In this document: positions 49,423-59,098 of the stretch, in pieces
Position numbering within the stretch: the first letter of the stretch is position 1
How the letters are laid out: the number at the start of each line of letters is the position of its first letter
From: Muribaculaceae bacterium
GTDB lineage: Bacteria > Bacteroidota > Bacteroidia > Bacteroidales > Muribaculaceae
Reading direction: 5' to 3'
Assembly: GCA_022508985.1 (NCBI GenBank)
Contig: JAFLUA010000002.1
Coordinates: forward strand, 248,001 to 312,000
DNA: 64,000 nt
Notes under the pieces: model-generated
What the model was told of the DNA's origin: nothing
Seen by the model: only the letters and a program-made list of their open reading frames with translations
The model's database searches: none
Program-made: the position numbers and the translations under genes

Positions 49423-50124
49423 TTATGCTTGTTCTTTTACTAATAATTCATAAAGCTTTGCCATGCCCGATGTCGCTGTTTCGCGTATTAGCGTAACGCC
49501 GGAGGGCACATGGGTAGGATGTGGATCGATATAATAAATCGGCGTACCTCTTCGCACATAATGCAGCAGGCCAGCCGCAGGATACACTGCAAGGCTCGTC
49601 CCTACTATTACAAAGATATCGGCCTGCCCGACAAGGTCGATTGCAGGTTCGATCATTGGCACTGCCTCCTGAAAAAATACTATATGCGGACGCACCTTGT
49701 GCCCTTCGATTAGCGTGTCGGGTGTCGTGGCCGCATTGTAGTCGTCAAGGCTATATATCAACGACGGATTGTCGATAGCACGCACTTTCATCAGTTCGCC
49801 GTGCAGATGCAATATGTTTTTCGAGCCGGCTCGCTCGTGAAGGTCGTCGACATTTTGTGTTATCACGTGCACATCGTAGTAGTCTTCAAGTTCTCGAAGT
49901 ATCTCGTGGGCCCTATTGGGCTTGACCTTGCCTAAAGCCGCACGACGGGCATTGTAGAATTTATGCACCAATGCCGGATTGCGCACAAAGCCGTCGGCGC
50001 TGGCAACATCTTCCACAGGATACTGCTCCCACAAGCCACCGGTATCGCGAAAGGTAGAGATGCCGCTTTCGGCACTGATGCCGGCGCCCGACGATATCAC
50101 TAATTTCAGTTTGTCAACGGTCAT
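49423..50124 (-). CDS. SIR2 family NAD-dependent deacylase
   Basis: A 233-residue sirtuin from the ATG at 50124 (MTVDKLKLVISSGAGISAESG), overlapping the ftsZ 3' end by 11 nt. The NAD-binding GAGIS is at 13-17, TFR at 24-26, TQNVD near 92, and the catalytic His lies in HLHGEL near 107. The small domain contains no Cys at all, so the four-Cys zinc site of most sirtuins is absent. It should remove acyl groups from lysines using NAD. Confidence 0.92.
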   Translation of the reverse strand: MTVDKLKLVISSGAGISAESGISTFRDTGGLWEQYPVEDVASADGFVRNPALVHKFYNARRAALGKVKPNRAHEILRELEDYYDVHVITQNVDDLHERAGSKNILHLHGELMKVRAIDNPSLIYSLDDYNAATTPDTLIEGHKVRPHIVFFQEAVPMIEPAIDLVGQADIFVIVGTSLAVYPAAGLLHYVRRGTPIYYIDPHPTHVPSGVTLIRETATSGMAKLYELLVKEQA

Positions 50125-51460
50125 CTTCTGAGAAAAATATTTGATTTGCCCCGGTTGCTTTAGGTTTATTCTCACCCTTTTCTTCCGGTGCCGACAAAAG
50201 GGTTGTGCGATTCATCGACGCGTTAATCTTGCGTTTATCGCGCTTAAATGCCGGTGAGTGTGCTACCATTTCTATCATACGGTCGTCGTCGAGTTCATCA
50301 CCATTGAGCACGAAATAGTTCTGCGTCTCTTGTTGGCGGTTAAACTCCTCAACCATCTCTTTGCCGTAGGCTTGTATCACGCGAGCGTCGTTGTTTGTCT
50401 CTTCGTCGTCGCTCTGGCTGCCGGCAATGGTAACGTCGATATCTCCTGTCTTTACCGAAACGTCGAAGCCTGAGGCCAATAGCGTAAATTTAATCTTGTT
50501 GTCAAGACTGTCGTCGAAGCCCCAGCCAAACTTAATCTTAACGTTGGGGTTAAATTCAGCCACAAACTGATTCACGGCAGAGGTCTCTTGCGCGTTAAAC
50601 GGCGGATTGATATTGTGTGAGTAATAAAATGCAAAAAGGAGGCTCTTTGCCGACCGTATGTCGGTATCGCAGAGCAAGGGAGAATAAAGCGTATTCTGTA
50701 TGGCCTGTTGCATGCGTTCTATAGGCTTGCCTTCGCCATAGCCTACCGAGATAAGGGCTGTGCGCCCTTTGCGTAGGCAAGAATCGACATCGCGCATATC
50801 GATATTTACTATCGACACATTCGTAACCATGTCGGATATGGTGCGGGCCGAGCGGGTGAGTATATCGTCGGCTTTGGTAAACGACTCCGACCATTCCATG
50901 TCGGGATAAATGGCGCTCAAACGGTCGTTGTTGATAACAAGTAGCGCATCCACATTCTTTTGTAAGCGCGCAGCGCCGTCTAAGGCACTCTTGATTTTCC
51001 GCATACCCTCAAAAAAGAATGGTATGGTAACGATACCTACGGTCAAGATTTCTTTATTCTTTGCCACCGACGCTACGATTGGGGCGCCACCGGTGCCGGT
51101 GCCTCCACCCATGCCGGCCGTTACAAATACCATTTCCACTCTGCCGGTTAGCAGTTTTTCTATCTCCGGGATACTCTCTTTTGCTGCCTCCTCGCCGATT
51201 TCGGGGCTCCCGCCTGCTCCTTGCCCTTTACACAAATTGGGACCAAGCAACACTTTTGTAGCGTCGGGGAGGCTTTCCAACGACTGATTATCGGTGTTGA
51301 GCATCACGAAGTCAACTCCGGTAACGCCTTGTCGGAGCATATATCCTATCGCATTACAACCACCACCGCCTACTCCCATCGCTATGATTGTAGGGGTATG
51401 GGCGCGACTGTCGGGTCTATTATGATATCTCTCTAAGAGATTGGGGTCTTCAGGATTCAT
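50114..51460 (-). CDS. ftsZ: Cell division protein FtsZ
   Basis: A 448-residue tubulin-like GTPase that forms the division ring. The nucleotide-binding loop is MGVGGGGCNA at 28-37 and the tubulin signature GGGTGTGG at 118-125. The C-terminal domain ends in a linker and HSPAFKRDKRKI, a Bacteroidetes form of the conserved peptide. The sequence then continues for another 35 or so residues to FFSEDDR, longer than the usual end. It follows ftsA by 12 nt. Confidence 0.97.
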   Translation of the reverse strand: MNPEDPNLLERYHNRPDSRAHTPTIIAMGVGGGGCNAIGYMLRQGVTGVDFVMLNTDNQSLESLPDATKVLLGPNLCKGQGAGGSPEIGEEAAKESIPEIEKLLTGRVEMVFVTAGMGGGTGTGGAPIVASVAKNKEILTVGIVTIPFFFEGMRKIKSALDGAARLQKNVDALLVINNDRLSAIYPDMEWSESFTKADDILTRSARTISDMVTNVSIVNIDMRDVDSCLRKGRTALISVGYGEGKPIERMQQAIQNTLYSPLLCDTDIRSAKSLLFAFYYSHNINPPFNAQETSAVNQFVAEFNPNVKIKFGWGFDDSLDNKIKFTLLASGFDVSVKTGDIDVTIAGSQSDDEETNNDARVIQAYGKEMVEEFNRQQETQNYFVLNGDELDDDRMIEMVAHSPAFKRDKRKINASMNRTTLLSAPEEKGENKPKATGANQIFFSEDDR

Positions 51461-51472
51461 AAATTATGGGTG

Positions 51473-52954
51473 CTATAATTGTTCGTTATCTTCTACCGGT
51501 GGTGCAAACAGATTTACTAAACTGTCTCTGAGTTTACCAATTTTCTTTTTCGTTTTCTCAAATCCAACTTTGGTGTCATCAGTTTCGTCAGTGTCATCAG
51601 TGAAATTATTATCATCTATTGGGGCAGACTCTCCTTTCGGCCCTTTTATTATAAATCCGAGGAGGCCGCGACTTTTAGGCTCCGACGGGTCGTCGTCATC
51701 CTTGTCATCTTCAAGGTCATGATCATCATCTTCTATGCCGGGGGTGCGTACATCTAAAAGTTCCGAACTTAGCGGATCTTCGATGTCGCCCCTTTTATTT
51801 ATCTCATCGTCGACATCGTTTACTTCTACGCCTTCCGAAAGACAAGTCCAATCTTTTTTGGCGGCGGCAGCAAGAAGGGCTACTACATCTATATTGTCGG
51901 CACTGTTGGCCGGTGTCTTAAATAAGATATCAGAGGGCATTTCACCCGACCTTACCGTTCTTTTACTGCGTTGTCCGAGCAATGTGGCAAAATCACGCAA
52001 TTTGGCGCCACCACCTACAAGGATAATGCCAGCCGGGAGGTCTTTATATCCCGAACATTCGATTTGATTTACTATATTAGCTACGATTTCACCGGCACGG
52101 GCTCGCACATACTCATTGACTCTTTCGGCCAACTCATTGCCCTGCTGCGATGGTTCTTCGGCAAGGGTCCCAAGGTGTTTTTTATGGTTCTCGGCAGTCT
52201 CTTCCGTTATGCCAAGACCCGATTTTAGGTCGAGCGTTATCAATCGCGAGCCCATAGGTATCGTGCTCAGGAACGCAAGCGACCCATCTTTATAGATTGA
52301 AACTGTCGTCGTTTCGGCGCCGAAATCAACAAGTGCACAACCCAACGACCTGTCATCGGCCGATAATAGGAGGTCGGCTATTGCTGTGTGTCTAAGCTGA
52401 TATTCTACATTCTCCGAGTCGACGGTGTCATATTTCAATCGTTTAAGATTTTCACGCGATTCTTTGCCACACGTTATCATCATAAACTCGCCGCGCAGGG
52501 TCTCTCCAAAGATACCGACCGGCTTCTGCACTGCTGCGTTGTTGACATAAAACATTCGAGGCACTACAGCCTCCACATTTTTGTCGCTCACAAAATCGCG
52601 CTTTGCTTCTTCGGTGAGGCGCGCTACATGGTTCTCGGTTATTTCACAATCATGCGGAAATCTTAGCAAACCGCTCGTCGGCGTCGCTGAGAACGAACGG
52701 CCGCCAAACGACAACGCCATTGCCTTTATTTTACGAGGCGATACCGTCGGTGCGCTTTCCAATCTTTGTATAATGTCGTTGACAACAGCCGACACTTCGA
52801 GTACGTTTTGCACTCGTCCATAGCGCACATTGTCGGTGTCGGAGATCTCTTCTACCGCAAGAACCGTCAAACGGCCATCTTCATCAACCGAACCGACGGC
52901 GCCTTTAATCTTAGATGATGCTATTTCTATTGCTACGATTGCTCTTTGTTCCAT
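51473..52954 (-). CDS. ftsA: Cell division protein FtsA
   Basis: A 493-residue actin-like ATPase that recruits FtsZ to the membrane. The start is the ATG at 52954 (MEQRAIVAIEIAS). Actin-fold signatures include CALVDFGAETTTVSIY and IILVGGGAKL. The C-terminus has an acidic, Asp-rich stretch (about 400-460) and ends in a basic amphipathic segment (LRDSLVNLFAPP), as expected for membrane binding. It lies between ftsQ and ftsZ. Confidence 0.95.
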   Translation of the reverse strand: MEQRAIVAIEIASSKIKGAVGSVDEDGRLTVLAVEEISDTDNVRYGRVQNVLEVSAVVNDIIQRLESAPTVSPRKIKAMALSFGGRSFSATPTSGLLRFPHDCEITENHVARLTEEAKRDFVSDKNVEAVVPRMFYVNNAAVQKPVGIFGETLRGEFMMITCGKESRENLKRLKYDTVDSENVEYQLRHTAIADLLLSADDRSLGCALVDFGAETTTVSIYKDGSLAFLSTIPMGSRLITLDLKSGLGITEETAENHKKHLGTLAEEPSQQGNELAERVNEYVRARAGEIVANIVNQIECSGYKDLPAGIILVGGGAKLRDFATLLGQRSKRTVRSGEMPSDILFKTPANSADNIDVVALLAAAAKKDWTCLSEGVEVNDVDDEINKRGDIEDPLSSELLDVRTPGIEDDDHDLEDDKDDDDPSEPKSRGLLGFIIKGPKGESAPIDDNNFTDDTDETDDTKVGFEKTKKKIGKLRDSLVNLFAPPVEDNEQL

Positions 52955-52986
52955 CAACAAATGTCGTATAAGGATTTTAGAATATT

Positions 52987-53826
52987 TTAGTTTTCGTTTG
53001 GTGTTGACTTTGCTACGGTCTCGTTATCGTTTATATCGAGTTCGCCCGTTTTCTCTTCTTCTGTCGGCAGCACTACCGGCGGTGCCGGTTTGTTGCGGTG
53101 CGTCGCTACTACTTGATCGCGCCACTTCACCGATATTGTATCGTAGGTCTGCCATCCTTTTACAGGAGCTACGTTGCGATAAAACGACCGCAACATGGCA
53201 AACTTTTCACTCACGCGCGACGTGTCGCCGAAGTTCACAACATGCCCCACGATTGTGGGGATAATAATGATGTTTCCGTCGGCTTCTTGCGTTACCGTCG
53301 ATACCATAGCGCCCACTTTACGATGCGATGCTATGTAGTCGAGCAGGGGCAGCAAGCGTTGCGCCGGATGTATCGAATCGAAACTTCCCACCAATACAGG
53401 CACGTCGATATGGTAGCGCAACTGCGCCGATATGCGCTTGCCCGACGCATTAATATAGTACGACGGCTTGCCGGGTTCAAACACGCGCGCTACGGGCACC
53501 ATTGGCGTTACATCGATATGGACGCGGCCGTTAGCCAACATTGTCACATTGGCACTCTGCAATTTATCTGAGGAATTAAGTCTGTCTTCGAGAGCCTGAA
53601 GATTGAAGGTGCGGCGGCGGCACATCCTTAATGTGTCGGGGTCGATGCCGGTCTCTCTTATCACATCTGAAGTGCTTACAAATCGCGATGTGGGGTCGGT
53701 GAGCGAAGCACTCATGCCGGTGAGTGTATCGAGCGACGACAAGTGGGTCGTTATAGCCATGGCGAAGCACATATACACGGCTACGGCTATAGAAAGGACA
53801 CACATCAATATCGACTTTCGGCTCAT
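52987..53826 (-). CDS. ftsQ: Cell division protein FtsQ
   Basis: A 279-residue bitopic membrane protein. The transmembrane helix is at about 6-26, followed by a periplasmic POTRA-type domain (about 55-120, ALEDRLNSSDKLQSANVTML) and the FtsQ beta domain. The C-terminal 40 residues are polar and probably disordered (EEEKTGELDINDNETVAKS). In division it links FtsB/L to the divisome. It lies between murC and ftsA with 6- and 32-nt gaps. Confidence 0.9.
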   Translation of the reverse strand: MSRKSILMCVLSIAVAVYMCFAMAITTHLSSLDTLTGMSASLTDPTSRFVSTSDVIRETGIDPDTLRMCRRRTFNLQALEDRLNSSDKLQSANVTMLANGRVHIDVTPMVPVARVFEPGKPSYYINASGKRISAQLRYHIDVPVLVGSFDSIHPAQRLLPLLDYIASHRKVGAMVSTVTQEADGNIIIIPTIVGHVVNFGDTSRVSEKFAMLRSFYRNVAPVKGWQTYDTISVKWRDQVVATHRNKPAPPVVLPTEEEKTGELDINDNETVAKSTPNEN

Positions 53827-53832
53827 ATTCGT

Positions 53833-55206
53833 TTAGTTACGCAAATTTTCAACAAGCACTGCCACATATCTGTTAAGGTCGCCGGCGCCTGCTGTTAATA
53901 GGATTTCAAAGTTACGATTTTTCATCGTATCGACAAAATCTTCTTTGCAAATCATAATTTTATCTTCAACTTTAACCTCGTCGAAAATAATTTTCGACGT
54001 CACTCCGGCTATTGGTTCCTCGCGGGCCGGATAAATATCGATTAGCACTACTTCATCGGCCTGCGACAAGGCTGACGCAAATTGGGGCGCGAAATCGCGA
54101 GTGCGGCTATATAGATGGGGCTGAAATGCCACCGTGAGTTTTCTATCGGGATAAAGGGCGCGCACCGATGATATGCTTCGGGTAAGTTCGTCGGGATGGT
54201 GGGCGTAATCGTCGATTACGACTCTGCCTTGCGGCCCTTCTTCTTTGAGATGAAACTCAAAGCGACGCTCTACACCGGGATAGCTCTTCATCGCCGTACG
54301 AGCTTGCTCGGGGCTAAGCGTTCCCGTCAGCCACACGGCGGCAAGCGACGCCAACGCATTGTCGATATTCACATCTACTGGCACGCCAAGCTCTATATCG
54401 GCGATAACGCCTTCCGGGTGTACAAAATCGAAGATAATCGTCCCATTTCCAACGCGTATATTGTCGGCATGGAAGTCGCCTTCGTTACGACTGAATGTAT
54501 AGATACGCACTCCCTCGGCAACACGTGGGCGCAACTTCAATCCGGTATGCATCACCAACGCGCCATTGGGGCGTATTAGTTCCGTAAAATGAGCAAAGCT
54601 CTCAAGATAGGCTTCTTCTGTGCCATAAATATCGAGATGGTCGGGGTCGGTTGATGTTACAACGGCTATATATGGCGTCAGTTGGTGAAACGAACGATCA
54701 TACTCATCGGCTTCGATTACGCTATACGGCGATGTGGCGCTAAGCATCAGGTTGCTGTTATATCCTTTCAGTATACCGCCAAGAAAGGCCGTACAGCCGA
54801 CTTTGCTACTGCTCAGTATATGTGCCGCCATCGACGAGGTCGTCGTTTTACCATGCGTGCCGGCAAAACATAATCCGAGTGTGTTGCGCGTAACCTGGCC
54901 TAACACATAGGCTCGCTTATGAATTTCAAAATTACCATTTCTGAAATATGATAGCGGGATATTGGTCGACGGCACAGCCGGAGTGTAAACCACTAAAGTT
55001 GTGTCCTGATTGCGATATTCTTCAGGAACAGCCTCAAGGCTGTCTTCATAGCTTATCACTGCGCCCTCTCGCTCAAGGTCGGCTGTCAGTGGTGAGGGCG
55101 TGCGGTCGTAGCCGGCGACGGACAGACCCTGCGACATATAGTAGCGGGCAAGCGCTGCCATGCCTATACCGCCTATTCCAACAAAATATACTCGTTTTGC
55201 TTCCAC
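53833..55206 (-). CDS. murC: UDP-N-acetylmuramate-L-alanine ligase
   Basis: A 457-residue Mur ligase. The Rossmann-like N-terminus has VGIGGIGM, and the P-loop GTHGKTT is at 116-122. The region ATSPYSVIEADEYDRSF fits the substrate and metal site. It adds the first amino acid to UDP-MurNAc in the cytoplasm. It lies 13 nt from murG in the dcw run. Length is normal. Confidence 0.96.
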   Translation of the reverse strand: MEAKRVYFVGIGGIGMAALARYYMSQGLSVAGYDRTPSPLTADLEREGAVISYEDSLEAVPEEYRNQDTTLVVYTPAVPSTNIPLSYFRNGNFEIHKRAYVLGQVTRNTLGLCFAGTHGKTTTSSMAAHILSSSKVGCTAFLGGILKGYNSNLMLSATSPYSVIEADEYDRSFHQLTPYIAVVTSTDPDHLDIYGTEEAYLESFAHFTELIRPNGALVMHTGLKLRPRVAEGVRIYTFSRNEGDFHADNIRVGNGTIIFDFVHPEGVIADIELGVPVDVNIDNALASLAAVWLTGTLSPEQARTAMKSYPGVERRFEFHLKEEGPQGRVVIDDYAHHPDELTRSISSVRALYPDRKLTVAFQPHLYSRTRDFAPQFASALSQADEVVLIDIYPAREEPIAGVTSKIIFDEVKVEDKIMICKEDFVDTMKNRNFEILLTAGAGDLNRYVAVLVENLRN

Positions 55207-55219
55207 GGCCTTAGTGTTT

Positions 55220-56374
55220 TTAATGTTTGGGGTTGTTTTGTATAACTTCTACTATTGCGTCAACAATCTTGCTGTCACTGTCGCGCAATGCCATTTTCGA
55301 TATGTTCTCCGACAACAAGCGTAGTGTCTGATCATTATCCATTACAACACACACTTCGCGCCATAGCTGGCTCTCGGCATCGACATCGAGCACCATCCCG
55401 GCGGCACCTCGTTCGGCTAACGCCTGAGCATTATGCCGTTGATGGTCTTCCGCTACATTGGGCGACGGCACAAGTATCGATGGCTTGCCAAGCAACTCCA
55501 ACTCGCTTATCGTGCCGGCGCCGGCGCGCGACACCACCAGGTCGGCGGCACAATAAGCCGCTGACATATCGGCGATAAACTCTGTCAATATAACGCTTGC
55601 AGGCATCTTGCCGGCTACGGCCTCGGCACAACGACTACCGTCGCTCGCTCCGCATTGCCACATAACCTGGAATGGGGCCTGTGAGGCAGCTCCGCTGTTG
55701 ATTGCACCTATCATCGTGTTGTTCAGCGTGCGGGCACCAAGGCTACCGCCTATAAAGAGCACCAGCGGCTTTGACGGGTCGAAGCCACAACGCTCTTTCG
55801 CCTCTGCCTTGGTCATTCCGGGCTCCAACAGCTTTTTACGGACAGGGTTGCCCGTCATTACGATTTTGTCTGCCGGGAAAAATTTATCCATATCGGGATA
55901 GGCCACACAGATACGTTCTGCCTTGGCCGCCAACAACTTATTCGTAACTCCGGCATACGAGTTCTGCTCCTGGAGCACTGTCGGAACACCCATTTTTTGT
56001 GCTGCTTTAAGCGTTGGACCACTGGCATAACCGCCAACACCTATTGCCACATCGGGGCGAAACGTTCGCACTATCTTATGGGCCTTGCGCATGCTCCGAA
56101 AGAGCTTTATAGCAACACCGACATTGCGCCATAGATGGCGGCGGTCGAAGCCACTTACCGGCAAGCCCTCTATTTTATAACCGGCGGCCGGTACTCGTTG
56201 CATTTCCATGCGGTTTTCGGCCCCGACAAATAGTATTTCGCAATCGGGATATTCTCGTTTTAGCGCATCAGCGATAGAGAGAGCCGGGAATATGTGGCCT
56301 CCCGTACCTCCACCGCTTATGAGCACTCTTTCCGGGCGTCTTGTCGCGGTTGTTGTTTTATTATCATTATGCAT
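55220..56374 (-). CDS. murG: UDP-N-acetylglucosamine transferase MurG
   Basis: A 384-residue glycosyltransferase that converts lipid I to lipid II at the inner face of the membrane. The GGGTGGH motif is at 21-27, and later VSRAGAGTISELELLGKPSILVPSP (about 285) is the donor site of GT28. A short, polar, basic N-terminal extension (MHNDNKTTTATRRPE) precedes the fold. It lies between ftsW (5-nt gap) and murC. Confidence 0.96.
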   Translation of the reverse strand: MHNDNKTTTATRRPERVLISGGGTGGHIFPALSIADALKREYPDCEILFVGAENRMEMQRVPAAGYKIEGLPVSGFDRRHLWRNVGVAIKLFRSMRKAHKIVRTFRPDVAIGVGGYASGPTLKAAQKMGVPTVLQEQNSYAGVTNKLLAAKAERICVAYPDMDKFFPADKIVMTGNPVRKKLLEPGMTKAEAKERCGFDPSKPLVLFIGGSLGARTLNNTMIGAINSGAASQAPFQVMWQCGASDGSRCAEAVAGKMPASVILTEFIADMSAAYCAADLVVSRAGAGTISELELLGKPSILVPSPNVAEDHQRHNAQALAERGAAGMVLDVDAESQLWREVCVVMDNDQTLRLLSENISKMALRDSDSKIVDAIVEVIQNNPKH

Positions 56375-56379
56375 AAGTC

Positions 56380-57708
56380 TTATTCATTAACAGTGCCTAC
56401 TATCGATGGATTGACGCCGCGGGCATCTTCAGGAAGGATTGCCTGCTCTTGTTGTTGCTTATCTTTTGTATCGGTAATACGCACTGCGTGCCGCGATACA
56501 CTCAACATTACACCGAAAGCAAGCGATGTGGCTATCACTGATATACCACCCTTCGATATCAATGGCAACGGTTGGCCCGACACAGGGAACACCCCCGATA
56601 CAATAGCCATGTGATAGAGGGCCTGGAATACTATTACAAAGGCGCAGCCCATGACAAGGATACCGGGCATTGTATGCTTGAATTGCATGGTCAATTTAGC
56701 ACTGCGCCCTAATATCCATAAATAGCAGATGAGGATGCCAATACCTACAAAGAGTCCCAATTCTTCTATGATGATTGCATAGATATAGTCGGAGAAGGCA
56801 AGCGGAAGGCGAGCATTTTCTCGCGAGCGGCCAATACCTACCCCGAAAAGGCCTCCGTGTGCCTGGGCGATATAACTCAACTGTTCTTGCTGGTATTCTG
56901 TAGAGAACTTTTCTTTGTGTTTATTTCCGCTGAGATGGCGCTTGATACGCGCACGCCATGTTATACCACGCCCGCGACCACTGTTGTCGAGGCTGTCGGT
57001 CTTATTGAGCAACATAACCTGCTCTTGATACGGCGTCATCTTGTCGTCGCCTTTTGAATACATTTTATAGGCCACGGCACATCCTGCTATTGTAACACCT
57101 ATCACTAAGGCTATGCTAAATTTTCGCATTCCCATTCCGCCTACAAGCATCATTGAATAACAGATGCACACCACCACGATTGTGTTTGAAAGTCCTTGCG
57201 AAAATAGCAACCCGGCACAGATGCCCATAAATGCCATACACATCCACAAACCGCGATTTGTAACGTCTCGACGACTCTTTTCTTGATTCTTTGTAAGAAT
57301 CCAAGCAGTGCCAAGAGCGGCACCCAATTTCATGAACTCGGCCGGCAAGATTACGATGCCGGCGATACGGATTCCGCGCATCGCACCGTTTACTTCAACG
57401 CCGACAAAGCGTACGGCTACCATCATGGCGATACTAAGCACTACAAACGTGGGTATAAGCATATAGATATAACGATAGTGTATCTTCTGCAAAACCAACA
57501 TCATTACCAATCCGGCTATGATAAACCATCCGTGGCGTATTATCGGGCCGAAGATGCTGCCGTCGGTAACCTCTTGTATCGATGCCGAAAACAATTCGAC
57601 AACGGCAACAAGGACAAGAAGTATATACGTACCCCACAAATGGTGGTCGGTACGAACGGGCGTTTTAGCCGCTACGGTTTCGGGCTGAATCGTGTTTGCG
57701 CTATCCAT
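56380..57708 (-). CDS. ftsW: Lipid II polymerase/flippase-family protein FtsW
   Basis: A 442-residue SEDS glycosyltransferase with about ten transmembrane segments. Signatures include ILPAEFMKLGAALG (about 125-138) and GLFVGIGILICYL. A large loop (about 220-290) lies between. It polymerises glycan at the septum with its partner PBP. The N- and C-termini are cytoplasmic and polar. It lies between murD and murG. Confidence 0.95.
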   Translation of the reverse strand: MDSANTIQPETVAAKTPVRTDHHLWGTYILLVLVAVVELFSASIQEVTDGSIFGPIIRHGWFIIAGLVMMLVLQKIHYRYIYMLIPTFVVLSIAMMVAVRFVGVEVNGAMRGIRIAGIVILPAEFMKLGAALGTAWILTKNQEKSRRDVTNRGLWMCMAFMGICAGLLFSQGLSNTIVVVCICYSMMLVGGMGMRKFSIALVIGVTIAGCAVAYKMYSKGDDKMTPYQEQVMLLNKTDSLDNSGRGRGITWRARIKRHLSGNKHKEKFSTEYQQEQLSYIAQAHGGLFGVGIGRSRENARLPLAFSDYIYAIIIEELGLFVGIGILICYLWILGRSAKLTMQFKHTMPGILVMGCAFVIVFQALYHMAIVSGVFPVSGQPLPLISKGGISVIATSLAFGVMLSVSRHAVRITDTKDKQQQEQAILPEDARGVNPSIVGTVNE

Positions 57709-57733
57709 TTTGTTGTCTTTTTTATCGTTTTAT

Positions 57734-59095
57734 CTATTTTATTGCTTTTACGGCTTCTTTATACTTTCGCCCGCGGTCTTCATAACTGCTAAAAAGGTCG
57801 AAACTTGCACAGCATGGCGACAACAACACCGTGTCGCCGGCCTTTGAAAGGTTGTGGCAGGCTGCCACTGCATCTTCAAGCGAGTGCGTGTCGGCGATAG
57901 TTGCTACGTGGCTACTAAAAAATTCAACTATTTTGGTGTTGTCTTTACCCATCGCTACTATTGCTTTCACCTTTTCTTTTACCAAAGGAAGTATCTCGCT
58001 GTAGTCATTACCCTTATCTTTACCGCCAAGTATTAGCACCGTCGGTGTGGTCATGGCTTCGAGGGCGTAATAGCACGAGTTTACATTTGTTGCCTTTGAA
58101 TCATTAATCCATCGCACGCCATCTATATCGGCAACAAACTCCAGGCGGTGCTCAACGCCGCTAAAATCGGATAATGCGACGCGTATAGCCTCTTTGCTCA
58201 CCTCGCATACGCATGCCGATAAGCCGGCGGCCATTGAATTGAACACATTGTGAAGGCCGTTTAAGGCAAGGTCGGCACGCGGCATCGACATTGAAGTGCC
58301 GGGGGTGTTGAATATAAGCTTATTTTCTGCATTAATATATGCTTCCGACCCTTCTTCGTAGTGCTCCGAAAATGGCAACATACGCGCTTCGGTATTAATA
58401 TGGCGCAACTGCGCGCTTATCACCGGGTCGTCTTTCCAAAAAATGAATGTGTCGGTCGGCGTCATATTTTGCAAAATACGGAATTTTGCATTCACATAGT
58501 TTTGCATCATATAACCATAACGATCCAAGTGGTCGGGAGTAATATTGAGTAACACGGCTATATTAGCCTTGAAATCATACATATTGTCTAACTGAAAGCT
58601 ACTCAGCTCCACCACATACACTTCATGGGGGTCGCGAGCAACTTGATAGGCAAGACTTTTGCCTATGTTACCGGCCAACGACGCATCTATTCCACCTCTT
58701 TGCAATATGTGGTGTATCAGCATTGTCGTTGTTGTCTTTCCATTCGACCCTGTTATACACACCATCTTGGAGGTGGTGTAACGGCCGGCAAACTCTATTT
58801 CACTTATTATTGGAATATTCTTTGCCTCTGCTGCTACTACGATAGGAGCCTCCGAGGGTATGCCCGGACTCTTAACTATCTCATCTGCCGACAGTATGCG
58901 CTCCATTGTATGCTGTCCTTCTTCAAAGGGTATAGACTCGGCTTCCAAGCACTCGCGATACTTTGTGGCAATCGTTCCGCTATCGCTAAGAAAGACTTCC
59001 ATCCCTTTATCTTTAGCCAACACAGCGGCGCCGTAGCCACTCTCACCGGCTCCCAACACCACAATTCGACGCCTCTTTGACACCTTGTTATCCAT
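57734..59095 (-). CDS. murD: UDP-N-acetylmuramoylalanine-D-glutamate ligase
   Basis: A 453-residue Mur ligase adding D-Glu to UDP-MurNAc-Ala. The N-terminal VVLGAGESGYGAA motif is at 12-24, the P-loop GSNGKTT at 116-122, and HRLEFV with NDSKATN in the C-terminal substrate domain. Length is normal. It starts 3 nt after mraY. Confidence 0.96.
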   Translation of the reverse strand: MDNKVSKRRRIVVLGAGESGYGAAVLAKDKGMEVFLSDSGTIATKYRECLEAESIPFEEGQHTMERILSADEIVKSPGIPSEAPIVVAAEAKNIPIISEIEFAGRYTTSKMVCITGSNGKTTTTMLIHHILQRGGIDASLAGNIGKSLAYQVARDPHEVYVVELSSFQLDNMYDFKANIAVLLNITPDHLDRYGYMMQNYVNAKFRILQNMTPTDTFIFWKDDPVISAQLRHINTEARMLPFSEHYEEGSEAYINAENKLIFNTPGTSMSMPRADLALNGLHNVFNSMAAGLSACVCEVSKEAIRVALSDFSGVEHRLEFVADIDGVRWINDSKATNVNSCYYALEAMTTPTVLILGGKDKGNDYSEILPLVKEKVKAIVAMGKDNTKIVEFFSSHVATIADTHSLEDAVAACHNLSKAGDTVLLSPCCASFDLFSSYEDRGRKYKEAVKAIK

Positions 59096-59098
59096 TGT

